Of a stretch of 64,000 nt of DNA, positions 47,373-59,600 are shown piece after piece (position 1 is the first letter of the stretch; every line of letters starts with the position of its first letter). This DNA is from Numida meleagris. Taxonomy: Eukaryota > Chordata > Aves > Galliformes > Numididae. Below the pieces are notes generated by a model that did not search any database, was not told the DNA's origin, and was given only the letters and a program-made list of their open reading frames with translations. Both the position numbers and the translations under genes were made by a program. The stretch spans positions 7,425,993 through 7,489,992 of the forward strand of contig NC_034414.1 of NCBI RefSeq assembly GCF_002078875.1, given 5' to 3'.

Positions 47373-48743
47373 CTCTCAGCGCCGCTGCCCGCGACCGTTG
47401 GGCGCGAGACCCCGCTAACGGCCGCCCACGCGCACGCGTGCGCGGCCCTCACCACCGGCCGCCGCGCTGCCTGCTGCTGGCGGGCTGCTGTGGCGGCGGC
47501 GCAGTAGGCGCGAAACCGCCTGTGTGGCGGCCTCCATGCGAGGCCCGTGCTGCAGCACGCCGCGTCCTGCTCACGCGGGCTGCCAGCACGCTCGCTGCGT
47601 CGTGGCGCACGGCACGCGGGCCCACCACACTTGCGGCTCTTGCTCATGCCTGCGTCCCACTCGTGACATGGCAAACAGTCGTCACTTGCCACTGGGAATT
47701 CCGCACAATTCTGTGAAATCCTCAGGGCTTTTACACGTGGAGGTATAAGTCAGTGTCAGTTAAAACCAGCCAAACGGCTTCAGCACAGCCAGGGCCACGG
47801 AGCTGCGGAATCAGCCGCGGAACCAGATCGCTGCTGAAGTGAGAGCACCTCGGGTGGAGGCGGGCTGCTCTCACCGCAGCAACGCTGGAGAAAAGCTGAG
47901 CGTTACACCTGCAAGCCCAACAACAGCGTGAGGAGCCTGTGCGGTGCCACGTGCGCGGTGCTGGCACCATCAGGCTGTTACTGATAGGCATCGTACCTCT
48001 GCTAATCATTGCACAGCGCTTTCCTCCCCGTTCGTTACCAAGTATTGCCGGGCTGCACGAGACGATGTGCCGTTGTGCCATGTCTGCCCCAGTATGCCAC
48101 CGCTTGCACAACTCAGTATTGCACAGATGGACGCGCATCAGAGTTTTAAAAATATCAAGCATTCAAAAAATTAGGAAACACCCGATATAAGCTTGCCTAA
48201 CCAGTATTAATTCAGATTACCGTGCGTACAAATTATTGTATGAGAACTGTTGTAAACACAGACTTTGCTTATGCAACCACATGTTACTTTTTCAAAACAG
48301 TTTCTGCCTGATCTAGGCCGTGAGAGTGGGAAGTGTGCTCACGCTATCAGCAGCCACTCAATTTCTTTCTCCTCATTCTGAGGTGAGTCTATCGTGATTG
48401 ATTTAGTTCATATGAGTAAAAACCTACTCTGGGTATGAAAACATTAACTTGCTGACAGAGGACATAGAATCACATAACTCTGAGCTCTTTACCGTAACTT
48501 AGAGGGCAATATTTCAGCAACGCTGTTCCTCAGAGAACTCTACTCATTGAAGCCAACGAGCTGCTCATCTGTCACATAGGAAAACCAGATAACTGGCGCA
48601 CAGATCAGAGTTCACATTTCCCACAATCCTGTTAGATGTTACTATTTTGCCATCCACAAAGCACCGATGGTTTTCCTGTTCTATTGAAATCCTGACAAAT
48701 TGTAACCTTTTTGGCTGCAGGGATGAAGCTCTTTCAATTCAGA

Positions 48744-49165
48744 TTCACAGAATCACAGAATGTCAGAGTTTGGAAGGGACCTCAAAAGATCATCTAGTCC
48801 AATCCCCCTGCCGCTGAAGGAGCACCAAGGCCAGGTCACACAGGAACCCGTCCAGGCGAGTTTTGAACATCTCCAGAGAAGGAGACCCCACAACCTCTCT
48901 GGGCAGCCTGTTCTGTTACCCTTACTGTGAAGAAGTTTTTTCTCATATTTCTGTGGAACCTCCTATGTTCCAGCTTGCACCCGCTGCCCCTTGTCCTGTC
49001 ATTGGATGTCAATGAGAAGAGCCTGGCTCCATCCTCCTGACACTCATGCTTTACGTATTTGTAAACATTATTGAGGTCACCCCTCAGTCTCCCCTTCTCC
49101 AGGCTAAAGAGACCCAGCTACCTCAGCCTTTCCTTGTAAGGGAGATGCTTCACTCCCTTAATAAT
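48744..49165 (-). mobile_element. CR1 LINE, 3' fragment
   Basis: On the plus strand it opens with the GATTCACAGAATCACAGAAT octamer-type end (reverse of the CR1 3' terminus), then the familiar GGAAGGGACCTCAAAAGATC block. It continues through the conserved 3' region (CTTGTCCTGTCATTGGATG, CTCCAGGCTAAAGAGACCCA) to near 49165. The element lies on the minus strand and is 5'-truncated, as most CR1 copies are. Confidence 0.92.
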
Positions 49166-49242
49166 CCCCAGTATGCAAGCAGCACAGTTACAGTTGCAGG
49201 ATTACTTTCAGTGTACATGCACTCCTAAAAATATGTATTTTA

Positions 49243-49292
49243 AAAAAGAGAGGAGAGAAGAAAGGAGGAAAGAAAGAAGAGGAGAGGAAAAG
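49243..49292 (+). repeat. Polypurine tract (GA-rich)
   Basis: About 50 bases almost purely A and G, directly downstream of the CR1 copy, with mirror-like GGAAAG/GAAAGG patches. It is a candidate triplex-forming simple repeat. Confidence 0.8.
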
Positions 49293-51459
49293 CAGGCGCT
49301 AGTAGTATCTCAGTGAGGGCAAAGCATTATTTTTTGTCGAGTATTGTTTTTTGAAAAACAAAAATAAAAAATAGTGCAACTTTCAAGGTTGCATGTAATA
49401 AATACCATATAATCTGAGAATTATCTTAGTTCATTAATGACATACAATGACAATATATTAGCTGATGCATTCATTATAAATTGTCGTCTATAACAATAAT
49501 AATAAAGCACGTTTGGCATCAGAACTTTAAAGCAAATTTAACAGCAGAATAGAGGAAAAACGTAAGTATCACAATGATACAATGAGAGTTCACAATGCTG
49601 TAAAACTTTTCTAGCAATCTCAAAAGCCTCCGAAATTGTGAGGCTATTGTGAGACCTAATTATCTGATTTTCTTCCAGCCAGTTCTTCCAAAGTCACAAT
49701 TAATTTATCTCTCCTAAATTATTTATGAACAGGAAAACATCGTAGAGACATGGTATCATCATGCATTTGCATTTAAATACAGCAACATATAGCTGCTTCC
49801 CAAGAACCTACTAAACTGGTTATACGTGGTAGCAATGTGAATTTTTTATTACAGGAAAAAAAATCAGACAACATCAACACAAACATGCTATAATCTGGGA
49901 ATGCTGAGTAAGTTTCCAGCTTCCACTTCCGACCCCTCTCCTCACCCCCAAAAAACCAAAAACAAACAAAAAACCCATGAGTTTGCATTAAGCTTATATT
50001 TCAAAAAGTGTCTTAAAGTATTTAAAACTCTATTATCCAATACAAAAAAAAAAAAAAGTGGTATAACAGAGGGTTATGTAAAACTATAGGTAAACAAATA
50101 CAAGTGCTTGCAAAGCCAAATCTTGGTTTGCTATCTGTGAGAGTATGAAATGGATGCCTACATACAGTCAGGGGGCAGATAGAGGGAGAGGGAGAGACTG
50201 ATTGTATCTTTATATCCATTTAGGTTTCTGACCAATACCTGCATGTTATTTCATTGACCGGAACTCTTCTAGGGACTGACTTCATTGCAACTCTCCAATT
50301 TTAAGCAAGTCCATGAACTGTAAAAATTTCTTACCTTTTGCTGACATTTAATTTTACACTTCACTGCCCAGACTAGGTTCCTCAATCTCCCTGCTTTGGA
50401 AACTGAAAAAGATGCTACTGGCTGAAGCGAGGAGGACAAATATCAAAACCGTGAAGCATCACTAGAAATGATGGTCATTCTACAGGAGCACACTTCATAC
50501 AGAAAATCTATGTGCATACCTTCATCATTTTATACCTCAGAACCAAGACTGTTTTTATGCAAACAGTCATGTATCTTTATTTCAATAAGCTGGGGACATA
50601 TTATAAAGGGTTTGGTTTTTTGCATAAAATAAGGAATGTACATATCACAAGTTAACTCCCTGTGTGAGCTATATGAATACTCAGTTATATTTCTGGGTAA
50701 ATGCAAATCATTTAATTAAAGGATTAGTCAACATAAATTTTTACTTTCCATGCTGCCAGATGTATAAACACAGGCAACTTCCATTCGGCAAATTTACACT
50801 CCAGTAACATGTTATTTGTGCTTGTGCTGATAGGATACTTACATTGAGTTATATGTATAGAAGGTGTTTACAAATAATGTATTTATGATGTTATGAGTAT
50901 TAACAGATCTTATCCTCAAGCTACAGTGCATTCCAGTCACAGAAACATAGACTAGAATTTGCAAACTTGCTTCTGTATTTTATGCAATATGGGAGATACA
51001 ATTTTAGAGAAACTCAAATACAGAGCTTATTATGAAGTACAGGATACTTTAATTAATATAGCTAAAACTATTTGTTTCCTAGTTTGAGGTGCTGTGGTTC
51101 AAAGAAAAGAGCCTGAACAAAACTAGTTAAACCAGTTTATGAAAAGTCTGGGAAATTATTTTCAGCTGTGTATTACAGCCAGTTAAAGGACTGAAATATA
51201 TCTCTGGATTGAAACCAGAGCAAACTCCGTATGAGAGGAAACTGTTACAATTTTGCTATCCAAAGAAATAATGCTGAGTTGACTGGTCAAGTGCTTTTGT
51301 ATTTTACTAATCAATCAACTGATTAAGCATACTTATTTAGCATTCTGGGTGATTTTTAAAATTTAACCCTGAACGTATTTAAACATAATAGGTATAGGTG
51401 TACAGCTGAATGGGTAACTTTAAATATATTGTTTGCAGTTGAATTTGTTTTTCTTTTCT

Positions 51460-52110
51460 TTAATTGGAATTCCATGTGTTTCAGTTTGTGTCCATTGCCT
51501 CTCATTCTGTCGCTGGACATCACTGAGAACAGTCTGGCTCCATCTTCTTCACATTGACGCTCCATCTTCTTCACAACATACATGCTGCTAAAACAGCCCC
51601 TGAGCCTTCCTTTCTCCAGGCTCAACAGTTGCAGCTCCTCCCTCAGCCTCTCCTCCCACAACAGACGCTGCAGTCGCTTCACGATCTTCGTGTTCCTTCA
51701 CTGGAATTGTTCCAGAATGTCTCTTTTGTACTGGGACCCCTAAAGCGTCTCACTTGTGCTGAGCAGAGGGGAAGGATCAAGCTGCTAATGCTCTTGCTAT
51801 TGCAGTCCAGGATGTTGTTTGCCTTCTTTGCTGTGAGGGCACATTGCTGGCTCATGCTCAACTTGCTGTCCACCAGGATCTCCAGTGCCTTTTCTGCAAA
51901 ACTGCTTTCCACTCGGTGCCACCTGTACAGATGCACAAAGTTCTTCCTCCCCAAGTGCGAGACTTGGCATTTCTGTTTAACTTCATAATGCTCATGCAGG
52001 ACTACTTCTGCAGCCTGCTGAGGTGCCTCTGAATGGCAGTGCACTTAACCGGTTTACTATCCTCTCCTTCCTATTTAGTATCATCCGCCAAACTGCGCTT
52101 TTACAGAAAA
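51460..52110 (-). mobile_element. CR1 LINE fragment, older, lacking 3' end
   Basis: Starts with a block matching the CR1 3' region (CAGTTTGTGTCCATTGCC, CTCATTCTGTCGCTGGACAT) and runs about 650 bp through CTTTCTCCAGGCTCAACAG, CTTGCTGTCCACCAGGATC and the AAGTTCTTCCTCCCCAAGTG region. It is on the minus strand, longer and more 5' than the 48.7 kb copy. Reading frames across it on both strands are shadows. Confidence 0.88.
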
Positions 52111-55100
52111 CCACATTACATAATTATTCTCACAAATAAATCTTTCTTGTTTGCATCACTCCTGTTACAAGACAGCTCCAAATTTTCCTTCCTCTGATGG
52201 TTAGGAACCTCATTCTAATTTTCAAACAAAATATATTCATGAACATGCTGTATCTCTTATTTCTTCAAATGCTTACATATTTGTTTCATTTTAAATATAT
52301 CTTCATCGTAATTAAACCCATTCTCTATTGAATTCATAAAGAAAAACTATATTCTACAACAGGACCTGCTTTGATAGGTTAAATAAGTCATTTTAGTCAT
52401 CTTCCCATGAAAGAAGCTTTGCTCTTTTGTAGTCATTCTTGTAGCTCTGATCTGCACTTTTTCTGTCCTCACTTCATCCTTCCTTAGCCTAGTGACTATA
52501 AAAATGTATAGCAATCAAAGCAGCATGTAACTTTGTACTGCTGAGTGGTACTTCCTTGCCTGTACTGGAAATGTTTCTCCTAGGTATTATCCTTCTCATG
52601 GTTGCATGAAATCATTTGTATACACATCTACTTCTTCTGTGTAGTTTTCCAGCAAACAAGCCTCCAGTGTGTAGCAGTCTCATAACAGTTCATTGCCTAA
52701 TACTTAGTACTATTAAATTTCATTCTGTTTTCTTTTGCTTCAGTCTTCAGGGGTACCTGAATATCCCAGAAATGTACTCTGGTATTGTTCACTTCGGCTG
52801 TCTTTTACAGCTTGCTAATTCCATGCATTATTAGCTATCTTCCCTTTTTGAACTGAAGACATTAATAAAGACATTATATACTGTACTATCAAAATGGACC
52901 TTAAAGAAATTCGACCAGTAACTTTTGCTTCCACTTCTGTACTCGCTTAGTGTTGGTACTTCTCCTCTAGGGGATCCTGTCATATATTTTATAGTCATTA
53001 GATATGACTTCTTCACTTAAAATAAGTTTACATCGGCATATTTCATTTGCATCAACGCCTTCAAAATTAGATAAAAATAAAAAGAAGAAGAAAAAAAGGC
53101 ATCCACTGAAAGACTAGATTCACTAAAAATACTGGCCTTTCCCAGGTTGGTCTTTCACAAGGCATTACCCTGTCTTTTAGGACTTAAGCTGCTCAGCTAT
53201 CAGCTATGGCTGATTCTTATCCTTTCCTGCATAACTACACACAAATATCACTGCATTTTCTTTGCTTCACTTAAAAGCAGAAGTACCCGTCCTGAGATCC
53301 AAAGTACGAAACTTAATTTATTTGGAGAACATCTCAGAAAGTCTCTTTATTTTGAAAAAAGAAAAGAAAAAAAAGAAAAAAAACTGATTAAAACACTTCT
53401 TACCTGTAATGGGTACCATGCTGAGTCCTGTCAACTTGATACTAATGATGTTTGTGTTTGCTACTTTTTTCTTCCTTTCTGTTGAAACTGTCTGATGTAA
53501 TTGTATTTTAGAATGGCTGATATCTATGATGGGTGTCATAGATATCTGTCCACAGTAAGGACAGCGGCCATGTGAGGCTTAGGTCATCATGCTATTTAAG
53601 AATGTAGCTGTTTGAATCATTGGACTAAAACAAAACGTTTCAGTAAAGAACAGATTTTGTATAGAAAAGACCTGTTGAAAGGTACCAGATATTAAAGACA
53701 TGAAAGCTATTGCTCTATTAGGAGTGCCAAATTGGCTGAGAAAAAGCTGGAAGATAGGCAGCGTAGTTATGAGCATAGGATTAGAAGACTAATGAGCTCA
53801 ATGTTCTGTTGCCCAAGCTATCAGAGGCACGGAGTCAGAAAAGTCCCTTTGTAAAACAATTCTGTTCCATTTTTAACATAGCTGTACTTTGCTTCTTTTA
53901 GCCTTCTTTTCATTGTCCTTTAATTTCCCGTCTAAATGTATTTATCAATATGTACCTTTGTTTCTTTGCCAGCACTTGCCTTCTGATTCAACAGTTCAAT
54001 TTCCACAGCAATACACGCGTGAAGAACAATTATATCTCATTTCAGCTTTCATCTTATTGGTCTAGAATAGCCACATTCTGTCATCTCCTAAAACACTCTG
54101 GGAGACCTTCTTGACATCTTTTCCAGATCTGATGCATAACTTTACAGAATATCCCGGATGAAGCTTCTCTGAGATCTGAAGCCAAAATATTTTCATACCT
54201 CTATTCAGAAAAATTGTGACTTTGTTAAATACATTCTGGTTTCCTCTTCTGTTTTTTGAAACCATTGATATTCTAGCACATAGCATTGTTATTTGTTCCC
54301 AAACACAAAACTACACATTTCTATATGTAAATGGAATTTCTTCTTATTTGTATTTCTCCAGGCTGTAGGCTCTTTAAGTGATAATTCAAATTTCTAATTA
54401 ATTATTTGTGCTGATGAAGAATCTTCACTTTATTACTGAATTTCATTAGTGTGTATCCACATATCAACATTACTTGCTGCCATTTCCTCTTGTCAGCTCA
54501 TTTCCTGCTTCACTTTTCCTCACCTTAACTATTAGTTTTCTATATCTGAGCACTGAAAAAATACATACTTTTCTTAGTAATTATGTATCATATCCTAAGA
54601 TTTGCTACCTTTAAATTCATGTTCTGTTCCCCCATCTACCTCCATTTTAGTTACATTTTCCTTACATAAACTTCATAATTTGTCTTCAAGGTCTGACTAC
54701 GCACACCAAAATCTAGTTCACGTAAACAAGCACAGTCACTTATCTATCTCTATAATTACATAAATTTCACAAGCTTTTGTCTTATTGTTCACAATGATTA
54801 CTTCATAATTTTTGTTGTTGTTCTATTACACAGTTTAATAGTATCCTTTATTACAAGCAAACATCTTCCCTCAATGGTATTGTCTCCAAAGACGCTTCTT
54901 TTTAGCTTAGTAACTGTTTCTGATTTTCTATATTCAAAATAATTCATGTGTTTTCTTGTTTACTCTGGTCAAAGTCATTTCATGCTTTCAGTCATGAAAT
55001 ATAATGGTATCACTTCATCAGTCATATTATCACTGCTTCAGAAATCTGCAGTTTGTTGGCGCTTATTGGAACTTTATCCTTTCTTTAATAATGCTGTATT

Positions 55101-57624
55101 ATACTGGCATGACAGGCAGATCAGAAGACCGAAGTAATCAGTGCTGAGGCCCCTCTTCATCAAAGGAATATGGACAGGTGAGAAAACCTAGCCCGCCAAA
55201 TACAAGGCACGTTATTGTTGCCTCTCTCTCTGTCTTCACAGTGCCCATGTTCTCAAAAACAGGTTTCGGTAGGGTAGTAGCAGAACTAGGACAGAGTTGT
55301 TCCTGCGTTGGCTATCCAATGAGAGAGATGAGTGAAATTCTGAAGACAAAGATCCAGGTAGTGGTGCTAAGTTACATTGATGTCATGGCCAGCGTGGTCA
55401 CCTATGTGTCTCCTGTGAACTCTCCAGTGAATGCCTGTAGCAAAAAAATGCTGAATGGCAAAAGGCATCTGCAGTGGACGAGGAAGAAAGCAGAGATACC
55501 TGGGTGAGGCAGGGAGAACAGAAGTTCCCACAGAAAGGTGCACGCTTTATTTTTTTTTGTACCCTGTGCTGAACGAAGAGTGGGTCAAAAAACTGCTTGC
55601 TCAGGTCCCCCTGGAATAGTTAGTGGGTATGACCTTTGAGAGCAGACAAGATGTATCCAGATTGCTGGCCAATGCTTTGCTCGTACCACATAACTGTCCC
55701 AGCTGGGCTTAGCACAAAGAACTATCTATGGTCTTGTGATCAGAGAAGCAATATATATAAATTCTCTGCAGCTTGAGTTCATTTGCTACTTATTCCACTA
55801 AGCCTCGTGCTCTCCACCTTCAAGGCGCATTCAAAAAGCACTACAATTATTTTAATTGCAATCAGACATGCTGGTTGTTGTGGGGAGAAAGATAAGGACA
55901 AATCCCTTACAGAGTTTCTCTATGGGATTTGGAACTGGATCTGGAGAACAATGCTGGAAGGCACATTTCCTATGATGTAACCCTGTGTGACCATGCATCA
56001 TCCTAGTGACCGTGATACCAAGGGCGCAGAAATTCAAAAGAGTGTGGTACTTCTAACCTTTTATACTCTTTGTCATAGCAGCATCTCTGCAGTGTGGTCC
56101 CAAAGTGTAGTTGTCATTCTTGGTCTTCAAGAACACTGCCTTTGTTTGTTCAAACTTAATAACGCAACAATCTTTTCAAACTTGGCAGCTGTTGTGAGGT
56201 TAGCAATCCTCTGATGCTGCCATGGGGTAATCCTGCTATGCAAAAAGCTTGTGCCTTTCACCTGACACAGATTCACATTGAGTATCATTTTCTTAAGGTT
56301 CCAGGTTGTAATTACCTGAATTTTCTGGCAAGTAGAAAGGTAGCCACTGTCGTGACAGAAGCAGGTAAATAAAGAGCAAAACAAGAAAATGATTTTGTGA
56401 CTTTCACTCTGTATTAGTTTATCAGTGTTTCAAAAAATCAATATATTTTTGTATACATGTATGCGTAGGCTTTATAAATGCGTACCTGCACTCTTATGCC
56501 AGTGCTTCAGATGCAGCACGAGACCATACAAGTTAGTATGCCTCGTATGGGAGCGTATCAAAGAATTTAAAAGCTAACTTTCAAGATGAGACAGCTGAGT
56601 TGTCACATACACTTAATCTACGGTAACATACAGACTGGGCAAATATGAGCCTTCACAAAAATAAACTTGGAAAAGATGCATGTGATGATATTATTTACAA
56701 AGTTAGAAGATGAACACGATATGAAGAAAATCCATCCAGTAGGATTTTATCACAGTCTTTTCCCAGGACAGACCTTATTTCAACTTCCTCTGCTTCCAGC
56801 AGGTACCTTTTTATTGTGCTTCCAGTAATTTCTGGAAAGGTCTTTGAAACAGACAGTGGTTAACTTTGAAACAGAGAATCATTACTTCATGAGAGCTTGA
56901 ATGTCACTGTAATTATAAACCATAATTTAATCAATCATCTTTGTATAAGAAATTGGAAGTTTAAACTATACTTCATAAAAAAATCTACTTGAATGCAGTT
57001 ATAAAACCATTATTTAGAAATCTATATTCCTTCTACTGAAAGGAAGAATATACATTTCTATATATAGAAATCTGCATTTTTATATAGAGAGTTTTTGCTG
57101 CCACGCACATAACGTTACAATATTTATCAACAAATAAAGTATACAGGTAGTAGGTTTGAATTACTTATCTAGTTCTTTACCATTATTACCAGTTCCTATG
57201 CCATTTTGATTCTGCTAGAACACTTAAGTGCAAGATGACACAATTTGAAAATTTCATCCAATTATGTGAGAAAGTAATTTATTGACAAAAAATTATTTCT
57301 ACACCTACATTTCAGAAATATTAATCAGTAAAGTCAACTCAGAGGCTGTCTCCAAACTGCTTTGCATAACAAAACTAAAAACTCCGCAATCTAAGTCCTG
57401 AGTGTCAGTGATTTGCCTCTTGTTTTGCAATGTGTTTGAGCCCTTTGCTGGAATCCATGGTAATACTTCACTACTAGAAGAGTCACAGAGAGTACAAAGC
57501 TCACTAAGCAGTTCCAGGTGGATTTCATGTTCATCTTGAATTCTCATGTCAAAATCAGAATCACGTTCAAGGAAAAAGGCTAGCTACCTACATCTTTATG
57601 GGGTAGATGAATATAATGATGGAA

Positions 57625-57963
57625 AAGATGAGATCTCATCATGGTCTACATTTTCCTCATGAGGGGAGCACTGATTTCTTCTCTACTGTAACCAGTGATA
57701 GGGCCCAAGGGAATGCATGAAGCTGCACCAGGGAAGTTTCAGATGCGCATTAGGAAAAGCCCTTCACAGAAAGAGTGGTTCGGCATTGGAACAGGCTTTC
57801 CAAGGAAGCGGTTGCACCACTGAGCTGCCAGAATTCAAGAAGTGTTAGGACAATGCTCTCAGGCATAGAGTTTGGATTTTGGGTGGTCCTGCATGCAGTC
57901 AGGAGTTGGACTTGCCAATCCCTGTGTGTCCCTTTCAACTTGGGATACACCGATTCTATGAAA
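57625..57963 (+). mobile_element. CR1 LINE, 3' fragment, plus strand
   Basis: Includes GAGATCTCATCATGGTCTAC, TTCCTCATGAGGGGAG, AGGAAAAGCCCTTCACAGAA, GGCATTGGAACAGGCTTTCC and GGAGTTGGACTTGCCAATCC. It ends in the single octamer-like GATTCTATG typical of the CR1 3' terminus. Opposite orientation to the other two copies. Confidence 0.92.
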
Positions 57964-59567
57964 ATGTTTTAATGCCTAATCATCACAGCAGAAAAATAAT
58001 GCTCGTTCTTGTAACTTCATCTTTGTCTTTTAAGCTTTAAAGATGTTTAATAAACTCGTCTCATTACCCAGTCTGATGAACTCTCCTCTGACCAGCTGAG
58101 CTGGAAAAATTGTTTCAAATATTCCTACTATTTCAGCTAAGACTACAGGGGCTCATCTTCTATGTACATCTCTGCAGAACGTTAAGTGCATTCTTCTGGT
58201 AAAAGAAAACATCTTTGGCTTAATAGAGCAGGATAAGCGTACAGTTTTTCATCGTTGTCTTAATGTAAAGGTGATCTAGTGCAGCCTGAATGTGTCAGAC
58301 TCACTGTTTAAGTGCTAAATCAACAGACATATAATTCTGCCCAGGCAGAAACACAGAAGCCCCATCCTAAGAATCATCAGTCTAAATGCAATACTCATCA
58401 ACGCTGCAGGACTCGGAATTCTGAGCTGGGAAGTCATCTTGTAGACATCTAAAGAGCTGGCTGATTGGGCAGAATGAGAACTGCAATCAGTATCCTTAGC
58501 GAATTTTTTTCTCCCATGGTCTGTGGGAGTGACTTTGACAGCAGGCTGCAACATACCCTGTGCGTGAATCTTCCATGATCTCTTACTCACCGTTCCACTT
58601 TATACAATAAATTCTTCTCAGAGAGATGTAGATAAGAGACAAGATGTGGATTAGAAAACAGATCCCTCCTCCTAACCAGGCTCCTCCTAAAGGGAAAAGC
58701 AGATCCCACTTTCCTACTGAGAGAAGCAGCTGTCTGACTTTTGGGTTGTAAATCGCTCTTACAACTGTTCTTGGCAGGACTGTCTAGCAGGATCAGACTT
58801 GAATGCATTGCATAGATAACCTGGGTTTCCAATTAAAAGCTGAAGCAGTCAGATGCCTAAAAATCAAATTCCTTTACAAAGTGTTCAAACTGGTTTGGTA
58901 AACTTTGAGGCTCAACTGCAGAAGAAATCAGACTGAGCATTTTTCTTCTGTGAAACATGTTAATAGCTGTTTTTATTCTACAATGGTACAGGATCTCCCG
59001 TCTTAGGCAATAGTCTGGATTTGACTTCTGGGGGTGTAGATGGGGTGAGTTGTTTTTTTTTCCTCCTGCTTAATGCAGGACAGGATTTTGGCCCAAACTG
59101 TTATTACATAAAATAACGTTTTATACTGTGAATTTATTCTATACAACATTGATTTCCTTGAAATCATATTGACTGCATTTAGTTTTACTATTTCCACTAG
59201 ATAAGCACCTTCACATTCCATGGTATATCCTGGGAATGAAAACTGTAGCACTGGGTCCCATGAATTTTGCCGGAACTACAGCGATCTCCTTCTCCCCTTA
59301 CTAGAGAGGATGCTACAATTCCTTAGAATCTCTCGGTATCAGAAGGTTGGAAAAAAATTGCTTGGAAAAGACTTCATCTCATTCAACCCCTGACTCAAAG
59401 CAGAGACATCTCCAAAGCTTGAATCAATTCAAAATTAAATCCGACTGCTCTGGCTGCAAACTTCACTCCTTCAATTACTCTAATTTCTACTGATTTCAAC
59501 TCTATCGCTTCTATAAATACCTATGCATGAGAAAGGCTCCATGGTTGCTTTGGAATTAACTTACAGA

Positions 59568-59600
59568 CTCTGTGCTTATAGACACACTGTAAGCACAGAG
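59568..59600. repeat. Perfect 11-bp hairpin, 11-nt loop
   Basis: CTCTGTGCTTA at 59568-59578 and its exact reverse complement at 59590-59600. Confidence 0.88.

Larger units (their letters stand above)
46440..47700 (-). promoter_or_regulatory. FAR1: CpG-rich promoter region, probable FAR1 exon 1
   Basis: GC-rich, CpG-dense sequence in an otherwise AT-rich window, upstream of the FAR1 ATG exon by about 11 kb, where mammalian FAR1 also has a non-coding first exon. On the minus strand there is a CCAAT box at 47244-47248 and an E2F-like TTTCGCGCC at 47507-47515. A perfect 16-bp palindrome built of GCGCA/TGCGC half-sites (NRF1-like) lies at 47429-47444. Donor-like sites for exon 1 are GTG|GTGAGG (exon end 47454, approximate), CAG|GTAGCG (exon end 47085) and GCC|GTAAGC (exon end 46759). 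Which one is used cannot be decided, and a 180-base gap removes part of the region. Confidence 0.65.

Noticed and set aside
46443..47418. Long plus-strand reading frames (285 and 236 codons) across the CpG-rich region
   Set aside because: They run through the N gap, sit in GC-rich DNA where stops are rare, and have low-complexity Arg/Pro/Gly/Ala composition. No family resemblance.
47081..47692. 203-codon minus-strand frame in the CpG-rich region
   Set aside because: GC-driven openness only. The true FAR1 start is in the exon at 35563-35757; this region is upstream and expected to be promoter/5' UTR.
51356..51988. Opposing 108- and 144-codon frames
   Set aside because: They fall largely within the CR1 fragment at 51460-52110 and reflect its sequence, not host genes.
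55178..55507. 109-codon plus-strand frame upstream of FAR1
   Set aside because: Looked briefly enzyme-like, but no conserved motif could be named and no splice partners are visible.
57305..57547. 80-codon minus-strand frame
   Set aside because: Reasonable-looking peptide, but unrecognised and without splice or transcript context.
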